Below are positions 25,666-36,580 of a stretch of DNA of 64,000 bases, in pieces. The position numbers and the translations under genes were made by a program. Every line of letters starts with the position of its first letter. Positions within the stretch are counted from its first letter, which is position 1. The DNA is from Cinnamomum chago (Eukaryota; Streptophyta; Magnoliopsida; Laurales; Lauraceae): positions 76,547,501 through 76,611,500 of the forward strand of contig CP142454.1 in assembly GCA_038049695.1 (NCBI GenBank), in the 5' to 3' direction. The notes beneath the pieces are model-generated. The model had not been told where the DNA came from. It worked only from the letters and a program-made list of their open reading frames with translations, and ran no database searches.

Positions 25666-25930
25666 TTTCAATTCATGTATGGTGAGTAGACAGACACTAC
25701 TGTAGTCTATGGTTTCCAACTGTGATTGTGACCACCCACAAAGCATTTTTATCCCCTCTAAGAGATAAGATCCATCCTTGAATATAAAACTCCTAGTGTC
25801 AATGACTTATGTCCCATATGAGAGCTTTGGAAGGAGTCAGTTGAGCATTCCTTGTTCCACTAGGTTGTTGTGCGAGCTCAGCAGTGTGATTTGGCTAGTG
25901 TTTCGGATTGTTTTCTCAATATTAGTATTG
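24374..25930 (+). repeat. Left terminal inverted repeat of the MULE
   Basis: About 1557 bp. The outer part carries a 15+15-bp palindrome (GGCTCTCCTCAACTG and its complement) at 24379-24408. Next come four copies of a TCTGGCCTGCGACCCATCT minisatellite separated by long (CT)n runs (24507-24830), a leader-like stretch to about 25.5 kb, another (CT)n tract at 25627-25662, and part of a LINE reverse-transcriptase C-terminal domain. Confidence 0.92.
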
Positions 25931-26080
25931 CCAAGTGGTACAATATGTGGTTTAATTCCCATCATCTGAGGGGTTCCATATCCCAATGATCCTCTCTAAA
26001 TCATGAGTTATAGCTCTCTAATGGGCCATTTGGAGGGCTATAAATGATTTGGTTTTCAAGGGAATGAAATAGGATACTGA
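25770..26080 (+). pseudogene. Fragment of a LINE reverse transcriptase C-terminal zinc domain captured by the MULE
   Basis: At about 25811 a frame reads CPI, stop, ELWKESVEHSLFH. This fits the CPxC...ESVxHxxxHC zinc-binding part (zf-RVT) at the end of plant LINE reverse transcriptases, with TGA where the second Cys is expected. In another frame ELSSVIWLVFRIVFS and then WAIWRAINDLVFKG (near 26030) follow, as in that domain. The first part also lies in the right terminal repeat (about 30.78-30.9 kb), with the same TGA. The piece was therefore taken up before or during formation of the long terminal repeats. Confidence 0.5.
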
Positions 26081-26970
26081 CAAGATTATCATCTGTGAAG
26101 TAAGCATGAAAACCAACATCTTATCAAGTAGAAGTTAGGCTACTTCTCAATCAAATCTGATTCAAGGCAATGCCATGCCACAATGAGCACATAATTTGGA
26201 GGCTTCATATTGATGTCTCAAAGGTACTGCGCTTGCTTGCAAATCTTTTGATTCTAGCTCATGTTGTCGGCATGGTCTTCAATACGAAACTTAGAATGGG
26301 CTCCAAAGTGCCCATGTGGGTATCGGTATTTGATTTTAAAGACATCTCGTACAACCCATAATCTGGGTCGAAGATTTTGGAAATGTCCAGATTTATAAGT
26401 AAGTGTCTATTGATTCCAGTTCCTTAAATTAATATTTATTTTCACTCAAATATTAATTTTACATTTGCCATGAATCTGTGTGTAGGGAGAAAGAGGTTGC
26501 GGGTTACTGATTTGGATGGATGAGGTCGCGATTGAATATGCACCGGGCCGAAGTATCGAGCGTGTGCAAAAATGAAAGTAGAGAAGATGAAATGAGAAAG
26601 TCACTTCAAGAGATGAAGCAAGAGATTAAGCATGAAATCAAACTTTTGAGAGAAAGTATAGAAGCATAGAAACAACACTCATGTTTTAGCAGGATTATAT
26701 TGATGATGTTTCTAGTATTTGTTGCATATGTATGGGGATCAAACTTTCCAACATGAGGATAGCTATCCCTATTAGTTATTATTATTATTATTTTTGAATG
26801 GAGATGTCTAGACGCACATGTGTATTATCTCTAATATAACCATTTTCAAGTGGGTACATGATTCATGACTAATTTTGTCATCTTTGTCGGATAAGATGTA
26901 AAGGAGTAGTAGTTAATGGAGTCAGCTACTGACTGTGTTGATTTTTATAGATCTTGTTTTAGACCTTCTC

Positions 26971-26976
<6 letters not shown>
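26081..26976. other. MULE interior, possible coiled-coil coding scrap
   Basis: On the plus strand at about 26585-26670 a short frame reads EMRKSLQEMKQEIKHEIKLL, a Lys/Glu-rich helical stretch ending in TAG. No family recognised. Confidence 0.3.

Positions 26977-27011
<35 letters not shown>
26977..27011. repeat. (AT)n microsatellite
   Basis: About 17 uninterrupted AT units inside the MULE. Confidence 0.95.
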
Positions 27012-27013
<2 letters not shown>

Positions 27014-27091
27014 AGAAAACATTAAATATAGAAAGATTAAAACAATGGAAATGACAAAAGAAGACTTCCATATTGAAGAATCCCTGATGTT

Positions 27092-27658
27092 AGTTTCAGC
27101 AGAATTTTTCGACGGTGTGCAAAAAATGCACGAGTAGAAAACGAGACAAACACACACATTTCATACCAAAAAAATAGCAGATTTGAAGTTCACAACATGG
27201 ACTTCGAAAAAATCCAAATTTCATATGAAAACTCTCTCGGGAAGTGGGTCTACCAGTGCCCCAAACAGAGCTACTTAGCAAGGTTCCAGTAGAATTTTCT
27301 GACGGTGTGCGAAAAGTGCGCGAGTAGAAAACGAGGAAAACACACACATTTTCGTATAAAAAAATTACAGATTTGAAGTTCACAATATGGACTTCGAAAA
27401 CCCCAAATTTCATCCAAAAAACCCCTCGGGAAGTGGGTCAACCAGTACCCCAAACAGGGCTACTCGACAATGTTTCTTTAGATTTGGCCGACAGGGTAGG
27501 AAAATTGCACGGGTTGAAAACGAGGCAAACACAATTTTTTCCGACCGAAAAATTGCAGATTTGAAGGTCATAATATGGACTTCCAAAAAACCAAATTTCG
27601 TCCAGAAACTCCATCGGGAAGTGGGTTAACCAATGCCCTAAACAGGGTACTCAGCAAG
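27092..27658. repeat. Three tandem copies of a 189-bp unit inside the MULE
   Basis: Units begin near 27092, 27281 and 27471, each with a GACGGTGTGC-like start (GACAGGGTAGG in the third), GAAAACGAGG in the middle and CGGGAAGTGGGT near the end. A partial fourth start is at 27658. Copies differ by roughly 10-20 percent by eye. Non-coding. Confidence 0.88.
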
Positions 27659-27659
27659 G

Positions 27660-29040
27660 TTTCAAAGGTGGCACATCTTACACCTAAAAAAAAAATACCC
27701 TATGAAAGTAGTTGACAAAGAAATATGATTCCCACCTTTACATGGCAGAACTCATGTTTTAGCGCTCCAAACCCAAATCTAATTGACTTATCAAAGGTCA
27801 TCCCCAATGATACAAGAATCCATGGGTCGTATCATCCTAATCTATGATCAAAGCCCTGCAAAAGATTTGATAGCAAGACAGCAACAGATGCACTCCACAT
27901 AAACACGATTAGGAAAACTAGGATATTCAATCTCTGGATATTTTTGAAATATTGATATATTCTGTGGGGCCTTTAAGATAGACGTATAGTTTGGCTCGAC
28001 AAAAAGTCTAAATTAGTGCATAAATAAGGCTGGAGAATATTGTGCATATATCATCAATGATTACATAATAACAAATTGCAAAAAACCAGTCCAAAAATCA
28101 TAAAAAGTTAGTTTACCAAGGCCCTGATTTAGATCCTCTAAATGCAGTTGCTTTGCACCCAGTTTACTTGCAAATCTAATTACCTGAGAGTCTGTTTTCA
28201 TGTAATTAGTTAAAGAGCAAAACAACCACTTACAGGTAAAGTGTGATATCCAAACACATGAACCACATATAAGCACATTTATGGGAAAAACAAAACTACA
28301 TAAACTCATTTAAACAGGTCCCATGGAAAAGAACATAAAATTCACAAGGGAAACAATAGCTTAAAGAGTCCTTCAAATAATGAACTCTTTAAATAAATTG
28401 CTTCAAAATTGCTACATACATAAATATAGGAAGTTTCACATTAGATTGAAAAAGAAAGACAGCTCCATTAGCCATTTTTGGAATCTTCTCACCATTACAA
28501 TTACACACCACAACATTGCAAGTCAAAGGTACAATACAAATGGATATAAAAGCCAACAGCAGCGAAAATCCACATCTGTGTTTTCTTCATTGCAATTTCC
28601 TGAAAAGGGTTTTGCCCATTTATCTCAAATAAATCCCCCTCCATGATGGTAGTCTTGATGGAGTCCTTCCTTCTATGTATCCAGACATGATGGCACCTTC
28701 TCTGCATTAGATAGATACATGAGACTAATTTAGCACAATTTGCAAATTACTTTCAAGACCGACTTCTCCATTTCTTCATTACTAATTTAGCACAATTAGC
28801 AAATTACTTTCAACTTTGCAAATTACCATTGTAAGTCAATGCATTTCTTCATTAGAGGTTTCTCTAATTTCTCTACTTCCAAGGTTAGAGTCCAGAGACT
28901 AGCTTGGATCAGCATCAACTAACCTATTGGGAGATAATAGACATGAAATAAGTAATAGTTTTATATGCAACATAGGAGATAACAAGAAAACTAACCTGTC
29001 ATATATAATTTGTTTACCTGTTCAACAACACTGGACAATT
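27660..29040. other. MULE interior without recognised genes
   Basis: AT-rich. Short open frames near 28.06-28.7 kb on both strands have no recognisable domain. It could be the 3' part of the transposase transcript or captured DNA. Confidence 0.4.
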
Positions 29041-30504
29041 TCTCATGTCATGTGATACATCGCGCTAGTTGCAACCCTTACAAAGACTCCATTTTGTTGC
29101 TTTTTCCTTCGATGATTTACGTCTCTTCGCACGTCCTTTTGTCACAACATGCGATGGCTCGTGATATTCAACCAAGTTACTATCCACAAGTCCATTCCCT
29201 TTATCAATGCTTATATTTGATGGGCTGTTTAATGTCAGCTGCCTTAATTTCATTTCCAATTCCTTATGACCATTGATTAAAAATTTGAGTGGTCGACATG
29301 CCACCAAAAAAAGTTTCCTTAAAATATGCCGGAACCCACATATAATGAATCTTAAATATATCCGCCAACCAATTATTCTCCATAAGCTTATTGTCTGTTA
29401 TGACCTGATTCCAAAAACTCTCAGAGTTATGAACACATTTTTTTATCTGATCTATTAAACCCTCATTGTGAATATGAACTCCTCCTAAATTCGTAGGCAA
29501 CTTATCCAAAATGTGCCATAGGCAATACCTGTGAACACTGTTTGGCATGACATTCTTTATGGCTTTTGTCATTGCCAGATCTTGTTCTATTATAATACCC
29601 TTTGGTGGACCAAATGACATGACGAAACAACCACTCAAAAGACTCCGTTTTTTCATTTGGTAGAAACCCACATCCAAATAAAGTAGTTTGCCCATGGTGA
29701 TTGCAACTTACAAAAGCAGCAAAAATAAGTTCGTAGTTGTTTGTCTTGTAGGTTGTATCAAATGTCACCACATTGCCAAAAACTTTGTAAGCCGAACGAA
29801 ATGCTGCATTTACCCAAAACACATGTGTTATCTTTTTATCTGCATCTTGCTCAATGGTATATGTGAAACTATTTCCCATTTATTTGTTGTTTTCAGAAAG
29901 TTGAAATAGCAACTGTCCATCTAGCCATCTTTTCTTTTCCTTTTCACCCCTGTGGTGATTCTTGACATCCGTATCTGTAAACCCAATTTTGTATAGTCCC
30001 CCAAATTGAGATGCAAAACTTGCATTTGTTGTTTGCTTTGCACGTTTGCTGAATCATATGTGTTTATAAGTTGTCGCTTTGATTCTGGCACTTCACGATG
30101 CGACCTCAGCATAAATCTCTTACTCAGAGTAGCGGGGGCATGAGAGTGCTCCGGAACAAACTTGGATACCACATAACACCTGACTTATCTATTTTCACTT
30201 GCAACTTAGCCTTACAATCGAATATTGTTTCCATTCGACGTCTTTGAACAAGTTCCTTACCGATCCAGTGTTTCTCATCTGTTTTACCCTCCTTTGAACA
30301 GACAAATCGCTTCCATACAACCTCCCCATCTTTACCTCTATTACTAGATTCTTTTCATATACTGAATTCAGCGAGTTTTCCATAAGCATTGTAAAAGTTA
30401 TATGCCTCATCTAAATTATCAAAATGCATGCCCAATCTTGGTGTCATGTCTTCATCCACAACCGGATAATGGACAACTGGTGATGAGGAGGAGACCATAT
30501 CCAT
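29041..30504 (-). pseudogene. MULE transposase, FAR1/FHY3 family, broken
   Basis: Reads right to left. It starts at 30504 with MDMVSSSSPVV, then the FAR1 DNA-binding start (GMHFDNLDEAYNFYNAYG), interrupted by a TGA after about 50 codons. Next come a VPEHSHAP block (about 30.15 kb) and the DDE-type catalytic part: NVVTFDTTYKTNNYELIFA with the first Asp, EKTESFEWLF, EQDLAMTKAI with the second Asp, and HRYCLWHILDKLP. FFGGMSTTQ follows at about 29.3 kb. The rest of the catalytic region and the SWIM zinc finger are missing; the frame resumes at a Lys/Arg-rich tail (KGRAKRRKSS) and a CX2C...HX4C zinc knuckle at about 29.05 kb that contains a TAG. There are also frame changes near 29.6 and 29.9-30.2 kb. 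FAR1-related host factors derive from such transposases, but the terminal repeats make this a transposon gene. Confidence 0.88.
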
Positions 30505-30754
30505 ATGCAAATTGGATCACAAATAATTAAAACATATTCATGAATAACAAACCCAAAGAAAGAGTTCTAAAACCATGACTACTCCATGACATGCAAAGTA
30601 GAAACTTGGATTTAGCCACATTGAGAAAACAAGAGTACTCTATATGAACATGAAATGCACACAAAATTCAATAAAATTCATATAGTTCTATTTTGTAAAT
30701 CTACTTTACTCTTCTCTGTTTATATTATTATTAAAAATCTACTTCATTCATTGT

Positions 30755-32267
30755 CAATACTAATATTGAGAAAACAGTTCGAAACACTAGCCAAATTACA
30801 CTGCTTAGCTCGCACAAAAGCCTAGTGGCACAAGGAATGCTCAACTGACTCCTTCCAAAGCTTTCATATGGGACATAAGTCATTGATACTAGGAGTTTTA
30901 TATTCAAGGATGAATCTTATCTCTTAGAGGGGAGAAAAATGCTTTGTGGGTGGCCACAATCACAGTTAGAAACCAACTACTGTACTGTTTGTCTACTCAC
31001 CATACATGAATGGAAAAGAAAAGAGAGAGAGGGAGAGAGAGAGAAAAAAGGTTCCTGGTTTTTAGTGGTCACAAGAAGAGATGAACAGAGCTCTTTTCCT
31101 TACTGATATCTACAACTCAAGGAGCAATATAAAAATAGGATGAACAATGAATGTGGAGAAAAGTCTCTGCAAAAGTACAAATAGTGGTCCATCTCTGCCT
31201 CTCACTCACCTCTACAGAACATGGCTCTTGGAGTCTTCTATAGATCAGATAGCTACATTTGAGCATCCCAATTCTTCTTGCTCATGCAATTGAGATATTT
31301 CTTATCAATGCAATTGAGATTATATTAGTTCTTGTTGTGGTTGTATCTATTAGCTTATTATTGATATCTTTAGTTACATTTTTAGTGAAACAGGGAGATA
31401 CAAGTTCATACATTTTCATAGTAAAGACATTACTATTTATATACTTGAAGCCTAAATAAAAAGAGGATTAACAAAAAAAAAATGCAAGAGGATTTCACCA
31501 CTCTTGCAAATAGAAGATGCCAAACAGATTGCCCCATAAAACCTTTTGTTCTGAAAACAAGGGCAGCAAAAGACAAAACCCCCAAACAAATTTCAACATT
31601 AGAGAAAGAAATGAAGAAATAAACAACGAATAACCCATGCATATCAACACCAAAACCAATTTCTTACTATGTTTTCTGTGTTGGAGATCGGAGATGATAC
31701 CTGTCGTGAGACGGAGCTGCAGCGATGAGAGGGGGAAAGACACAGCGACGCAGCGAGAGGGAGACGCTCGACGCGATCAGGAGAGCAGTAGCGAGAGAGG
31801 GAGAGACACAGCGACGCAGTGAGAGGGAGACACTCAACGCGATCAGGAGAAAACCATTCTGACAGCGAGAAAGGGGGGAAATGAAAATTTGCAGGGAAGA
31901 GAAGCGCAGCAGTTAGGTGGGTCACATGCAAAACGAGAGAGAGAGAGAGAGATCGCAGGGAAGAGGAGAGAGAGGTTGCAGGGAAGAGAAGCGCAACAGC
32001 GAGATGGGTCACAGGCCAGACGAGAGAGAGAGAGAGAGAGAGAGATCCCAGGGAAGAGGAGAGAAAGATCGTAGGGAAGAGAAGCGCAACAGCTACATGG
32101 GTCGCAGGCCAGACGAGAGAGAGAGATCGCAGGGAAGAGGACCGATTGGGGAAATGAAAGGGGGAAATGAAATTTCGGCGGAAGCAACGAAACCTCTTCG
32201 TTCAATCTGTTTTAATCCCACACGTTCCAGTCGCATGTGTCCAACTGAGGCTCTCCTCAACTGTCCC
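30755..32267 (-). repeat. Right terminal inverted repeat of the MULE
   Basis: About 1513 bp, reverse complement of the left repeat. It has only one arm of the terminal palindrome, about three minisatellite copies and shorter GA runs. Both target-duplication and outer GGGAC borders are clear. Confidence 0.92.
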
Positions 32268-32276
32268 ATTATATAT

Positions 32277-33130
32277 TATTATCTATACCCTTATACATAT
32301 TATCTATCTACCTACTCTTATAAAAGAGAACAAAATGACATTTGGTTTCACTACACACCTGGGCCCACCACCTGGACCCACTTTTATAATATATATATAT
32401 ATACTATATATATAGAGTATATTATAAAAGAGAATAAGTTGTAGTACTTGTTTCACTGCACACCTTTGTGGGGCTCATCCTTATAAAAATAAAAATAAAT
32501 CACTCTTATTGTAGTACTTGTTTCTCTACACACCTTTATAGGGCTCACCCTTATAAAAATCATAAAAATCACCTTTATAAAGACAACAAGTTGTAGTTTG
32601 TGGAGCCCACCCTTATATAATCTTCTCTTCTACTACTACTATTATAAAAGAGAACAAGTTGTAGTACTTGTTTCACTACACACCTTTGTGGGGCCCACTT
32701 TTATAAAAATCATAAGAATCACCCTTTATTGTAGTACTTATTTCTCTACACACCTTTGTGGAGCTCACCTTAATAAAAATCATAAAAATCACCCTTACAA
32801 AGAGAACAAGTTGTATTTTGTGGGGCCCACAAAAAAGAACAAGTTGTCAAGCATATTTTTGTACACCTTTGTGGGTCCATCTACACCTTTATGGGACCAC
32901 GATGGATGCTAACATGTCATGCTTGATAAATTTAAGCACCCAACACGTGTGATTGTTTCTCTACACACCTTTGTGGGGCCAACCCTTATGAAAATCTACC
33001 CTTATAAATCTATCTACCCTTATAAAAGAGATCTACCCTTATAAAAGAGAACAAGTTGTCGAGCATATTTCTCAACACCTTTGTGGGACCACGATGGATG
33101 CTACTATGTCATGCTTGATACAATTAAGCA
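32277..33130. repeat. Irregular tandem array of CACACCTTTGTGGGGCCCACC-type units
   Basis: At least eight copies of a word like CTACACACCTTTGTGGGGC, alternating with ATAAAAATCATAAAAATCACC and AGAGAACAAGTTGTAGTACTT words. Spacing varies from about 65 to 150 bp. The same words occur just left of the MULE (24260-24330), so the MULE inserted into the array. Confidence 0.8.
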
Positions 33131-33874
33131 CCCAATACCTGTGATTGTAGGGCACACTTAAAAATGCTCCATCCCCATCTCCCTCTCTCGATTGTTCATC
33201 TCCCAATGGTAAGTATAGATTTTTTTCCCTCTTATACCGTCCCCATCTATCGCGCACTCTCTCACTTTCGATTGTTCATCTCCTTATGGTACGTGGAGAG
33301 TCTTTTTTTTCCTCTTCTAAAGATAATTAATACCCTGGCGGATCTTCTCCAAGTCACCTCAACCTGTAAGACGTTTTTCATTTTCTTCTCACATCTGCAA
33401 AGTGTTTCCATCTTTTTCTTTTTAGTTTCTTTTAGTCTCTATGGAATCGGTAGTGTGTGTTTTTTAATTTTTTAAACTTTTTTTTACCTATGTGCTATGG
33501 GAAAGAAAAGGGTTTTTGGTGATTCTTTGATAATATGGTTGCTATACCATGGGGTGAATGGATTCTGTCTCATGCTCTGCTTTGCATTCAATAGTTCTCT
33601 TTGAAATTTCTATATTCCTAATAGTGTACATGCGATTTTTGAAATGGGCGGGTGGAATTCACTAATCGACATTTTGGTGGATTAAAAGATACTTGAGTGG
33701 TTTTTGTATTTAAAATTTGAGAGTTCAGAACATCAGAGGGCTCCGGTAGCTTTCCAGAAGATATGAGATTATTTTCTTTGTACGGATGTAACCCTTTGTA
33801 ATAATTTTTTAAATATTAACCCTTTAATCTTTTGTACACTAACCTTAAATATTTGTAATTTGATGTTCCTTCAG
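33131..33874. other. Non-coding stretch, CT-rich leader-like
   Basis: Two similar copies of TCTCGATTGTTCATCTCC-type sequence near 33185 and 33265, each followed by a possible splice donor (TGGTAAGT, TGGTACGT). No exon of the kinase fragment that follows could be found here. Confidence 0.35.
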
Positions 33875-35523
33875 TTGTGTATTATTGATTATGGCCTTTC
33901 AAAAAGGTATAGGGACCTCCATAACTCATAAGCACATCCCATATATACAGGTACTCCGTTTGCATTATTGCTTTATATTTAGTTTTTCATTTTCTTTTTT
34001 AGAAAAAAAGTAGCAATTGACAAAATATCTTAAATATAATATTGAAATGTACAAACTTAAACTAATTTTATGTCCGCCCTATTTTTTTTCTCTCTTTTAA
34101 TGAAAGTTACCATTAAAAAAATTTAAATATTCTTTTCCCTTTTGCTTCATGTGTTTGTAGTTTATTTAGTTAGAATAATTGAGTTCTTAATCTGACATAA
34201 TAGTTGTATTGATCTTGATTTATACCCCTGTTGGAAGAATAATCACAAGTTGGACAATGTGATAACTACTACTAAATATTGGTTCTCTTCTTATATTAGT
34301 GATTGCTAAAGATAATTTCATTAATGCAATTTAGTGGTAGGTCTTATAGATTGCTATCGTAAAATTGTTGTTGTTCTGTACAATTTTTAGTTTCTTAATA
34401 TATAACTTTTGTGAATTTTTTTATTATAAAAGGGCATTTCAAGGGTATGAATATATTGATTTATTATTACTCTTACTCATGAGGTTTAAATTGAAAAACT
34501 TTGATCATTTTCTAACACATTTATTTCTTTCATCATTGCAAGCTGCTTCTTATTCTTCTTTTCATGTATTTCAATGAAGCATCATGCATTTCCTTAAAGG
34601 GAAAATGAGAATCTCATAGAAACTGCTTGTTATGCTGGCATTACTACTAATTTCAAAGTCAGAATGAAGTGATCGTTTTAAGTATAAACTAAAATAAATA
34701 TTTGATGCCGAGCTACAACAAGTTCAGTCTTTCTTTGTTCATTTTGAATTTTTCTTACTTTGATCAGCACTCTCATCCTCTATACATAACAGAGCAAAAT
34801 AGTTGATGTAGAATACTTGAGTTACATTCTCATGTATTTCTTAAGAGGAAGGTCCAATTCTTTTGGCATATTTGTATTTGTAGGGTTTTTTTTTTTTTTT
34901 TTGTATTTTTTCCCTATGGATATCTCTATTTGTGAGCTTCCATTTAATTGAACTTCTATCATTACTTTGTATTATCCTTTGCTCACAGGGTATAAAATAT
35001 AACACTTTGTATCAAGGAAAAGAAGATGCTGACTCTTGAAGAGGTATTGCCTCTTTTTACCTGATAGTGGTCTGTCTTATAAAATAAAACAAAGCACATG
35101 TTAAATACTAATATTGATCAACGGGTGCTCTGCAAATTTTACCCATCAGAGTTCATATCATATTTCCACCATTGTTAATCCATGTTGTTTGAGGACAGGC
35201 CGGATTACTTCATTATTCTTGATGGTCAGTGTGAGATGTTATTCTTCTTTGTAAGTTAAGGCTAAAACCACTGTCTCAGTTTTGCTGATGTCCTTAGGTA
35301 GGATATAATTATTTTTTTTCCTTAATAGAATCTGATTTTGTAATGAACATATAATGTTCATGGTAATTGGTTAGGACAGTAAGCTCATCTGATTCTTACT
35401 TTTTATTTTTATTTTTTCTAAAATTGTAGGTTATCAATTTGACTATGCTTTCAACTGGACTCCAACTTTAGAAGATCAAGTCTACCAAGAAACTAATAAA
35501 TCGACTTCACAGGTTAAAAAAAG
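33875..35523 (+). pseudogene. Casein kinase 1-like gene fragment, broken, introns retained
   Basis: Four exon-like pieces follow the order of plant casein kinase 1-like (CKL) proteins. 33875-33950 reads CIIDYGLSKRYRDLHN and, after a one-base frame change, HKHIPYIQ; compare IIDFGLAKKYRD..HKHIPY, the DFG region, with Asp kept but Phe replaced by Tyr. 34989-35043 holds IKEKKMLTLEE. 35125-35226 reads VLCKFYPSEFISYFHHC, a TAA stop, then SMLFEDRPDY. 35430-35523 reads GYQFDYAFNW. Several borders still look like AG/GT; the third piece has lost its AG. The N-terminal ATP-binding lobe and the middle part (GTARYAS...SLPWQG) are absent. A serine/threonine kinase relic, not functional. Confidence 0.8.
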
Positions 35524-35865
35524 GTAAATTGAAATTTCTTTGTACACATTCATGATAAAATATCTATAAATATATGATTTTTATCCTCAAAAAGTTATAT
35601 AAATTCCATATCGATTATCTTTTGAGATCTCATTTTTCTCACTATATCATTGTGTTATTGTTTTCAAATGTATAGGGAAAAAGTTGTGTCAGCTGAATTT
35701 GGACATTGCATGGGCCTTGTAATTTACAATTGCTCATTTTCTGTTGAAATTTTATTTTTAAATTTATTGAAGTTTCTACTGAATTTTTGAAGAACTTTAT
35801 TTTTTTAAGATTTTCTTAGTGAACCGTAGCTCCATTAGTAGATTGACAAACGAGTGAGCAGGATA
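35524..35865. other. Non-coding, AT-rich
   Basis: T-rich intron-like sequence after the last kinase-like piece. Nothing else recognised. Confidence 0.4.
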
Positions 35866-36100
35866 GAGTAAAATAAAATAAAATAAAACATCAAGTCAAC
35901 AAATAAAAACAAAAGGAAGATGAGGAGTTGGCCGAAAATGCACAAAATGACAAAAAAATACTTTTATTTATACAAAATGATAAAAATGTATTTTTAAAAG
36001 ATACAAATGATAAAAAAAATACTCTTTAAAAAGCATAAAAAGATTTTTTTTTAAATTATTTTTTTCTTAACTTGACACCTGATTTCATTTTATTTTACTC
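35866..36100 (-). mobile_element. AT-rich MITE, inverted relative to its copy at 61850-62070
   Basis: Ends GAGTAAAATAAAATAAAATA and its complement form terminal inverted repeats of about 30 bp. The asymmetric interior (ACAAAATGATAAAAATGTATT) matches the reverse complement of the 61850-62070 element, which shows the orientation of this segment. No clear target duplication. Confidence 0.6.
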
Positions 36101-36121
36101 CACTTGGGAAACAAATGGAAG

Positions 36122-36580
36122 CAAGGGATTGTTTGTCTACATACAATGAACTTGTAGGAAATACTTATCAAGAAATCAACAAAACAGCAGCCATGTCAGA
36201 AAACATCTAGTCCCTACTTAATATCTGGTGGGGCACACTAGTCCCACCAATATGTCATGTGTACTTAGATTTAACCGCTCATCACTTATTCTTTTTCAAA
36301 CCAAAATGACAATGGCCAGATTTTCAATCCAATCCTGTGTTTACTTTCTAGGTTAAATCTAAAATACCATTCAAATATGTGGATGGAGAGGATGAGGACT
36401 TTACTTATCTTTTCCTTTTGTGCTGTTTGTATCCTGATTATCTTTAAAAATGATTAGTGCTATTGATTTAAAAGAAAAGACAAAGACCAGATCCAGTAAT
36501 TTGGGGCTTTGGGCTTATCCCTTTTGTTTACAAATTGGATTTTGATGTAACATTTCTTCCCTAATTAATAAACTAGAACT
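36122..36580 (+). repeat. Duplicated flank, matches 62773-63740
   Basis: AAGGGATTGTTTGTCTA through GGCACACTAGTCCCACCAA to TTTGATGTAACATTTCTTCC aligns directly with 62773-63740. It lacks the foldback element present at 63118-63616. Continuation of the cysteine synthase duplication. Confidence 0.85.

Larger units (their letters stand above)
24374..32267 (-). mobile_element. Mutator-like element (MULE) with 1.5-kb terminal inverted repeats and decayed FAR1 transposase
   Basis: 7894-bp DNA transposon. A perfect 9-bp target duplication ATTATATAT lies at 24365-24373 and 32268-32276, as Mutator elements make. The terminal inverted repeats run 24374-25930 and 30755-32267. They start GGGAC, share GTTGAGGAGAGCCTCAG, and end inside at CTCAATATTAGTATTG and its complement. 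Between them lie a LINE-like fragment, a 189-bp tandem array, an (AT)n tract and a broken FAR1/FHY3-type transposase on the minus strand. Terminal repeats of 1.5 kb are long for the superfamily. The element cannot move by itself because its transposase is disrupted and lacks an internal part. Confidence 0.95.

Noticed and set aside
24374-32267. Treating the FAR1-like reading region as a host FAR1-related regulatory gene
   Set aside because: It is bounded by terminal inverted repeats and a 9-bp target duplication and is broken; a transposase is the simpler reading.
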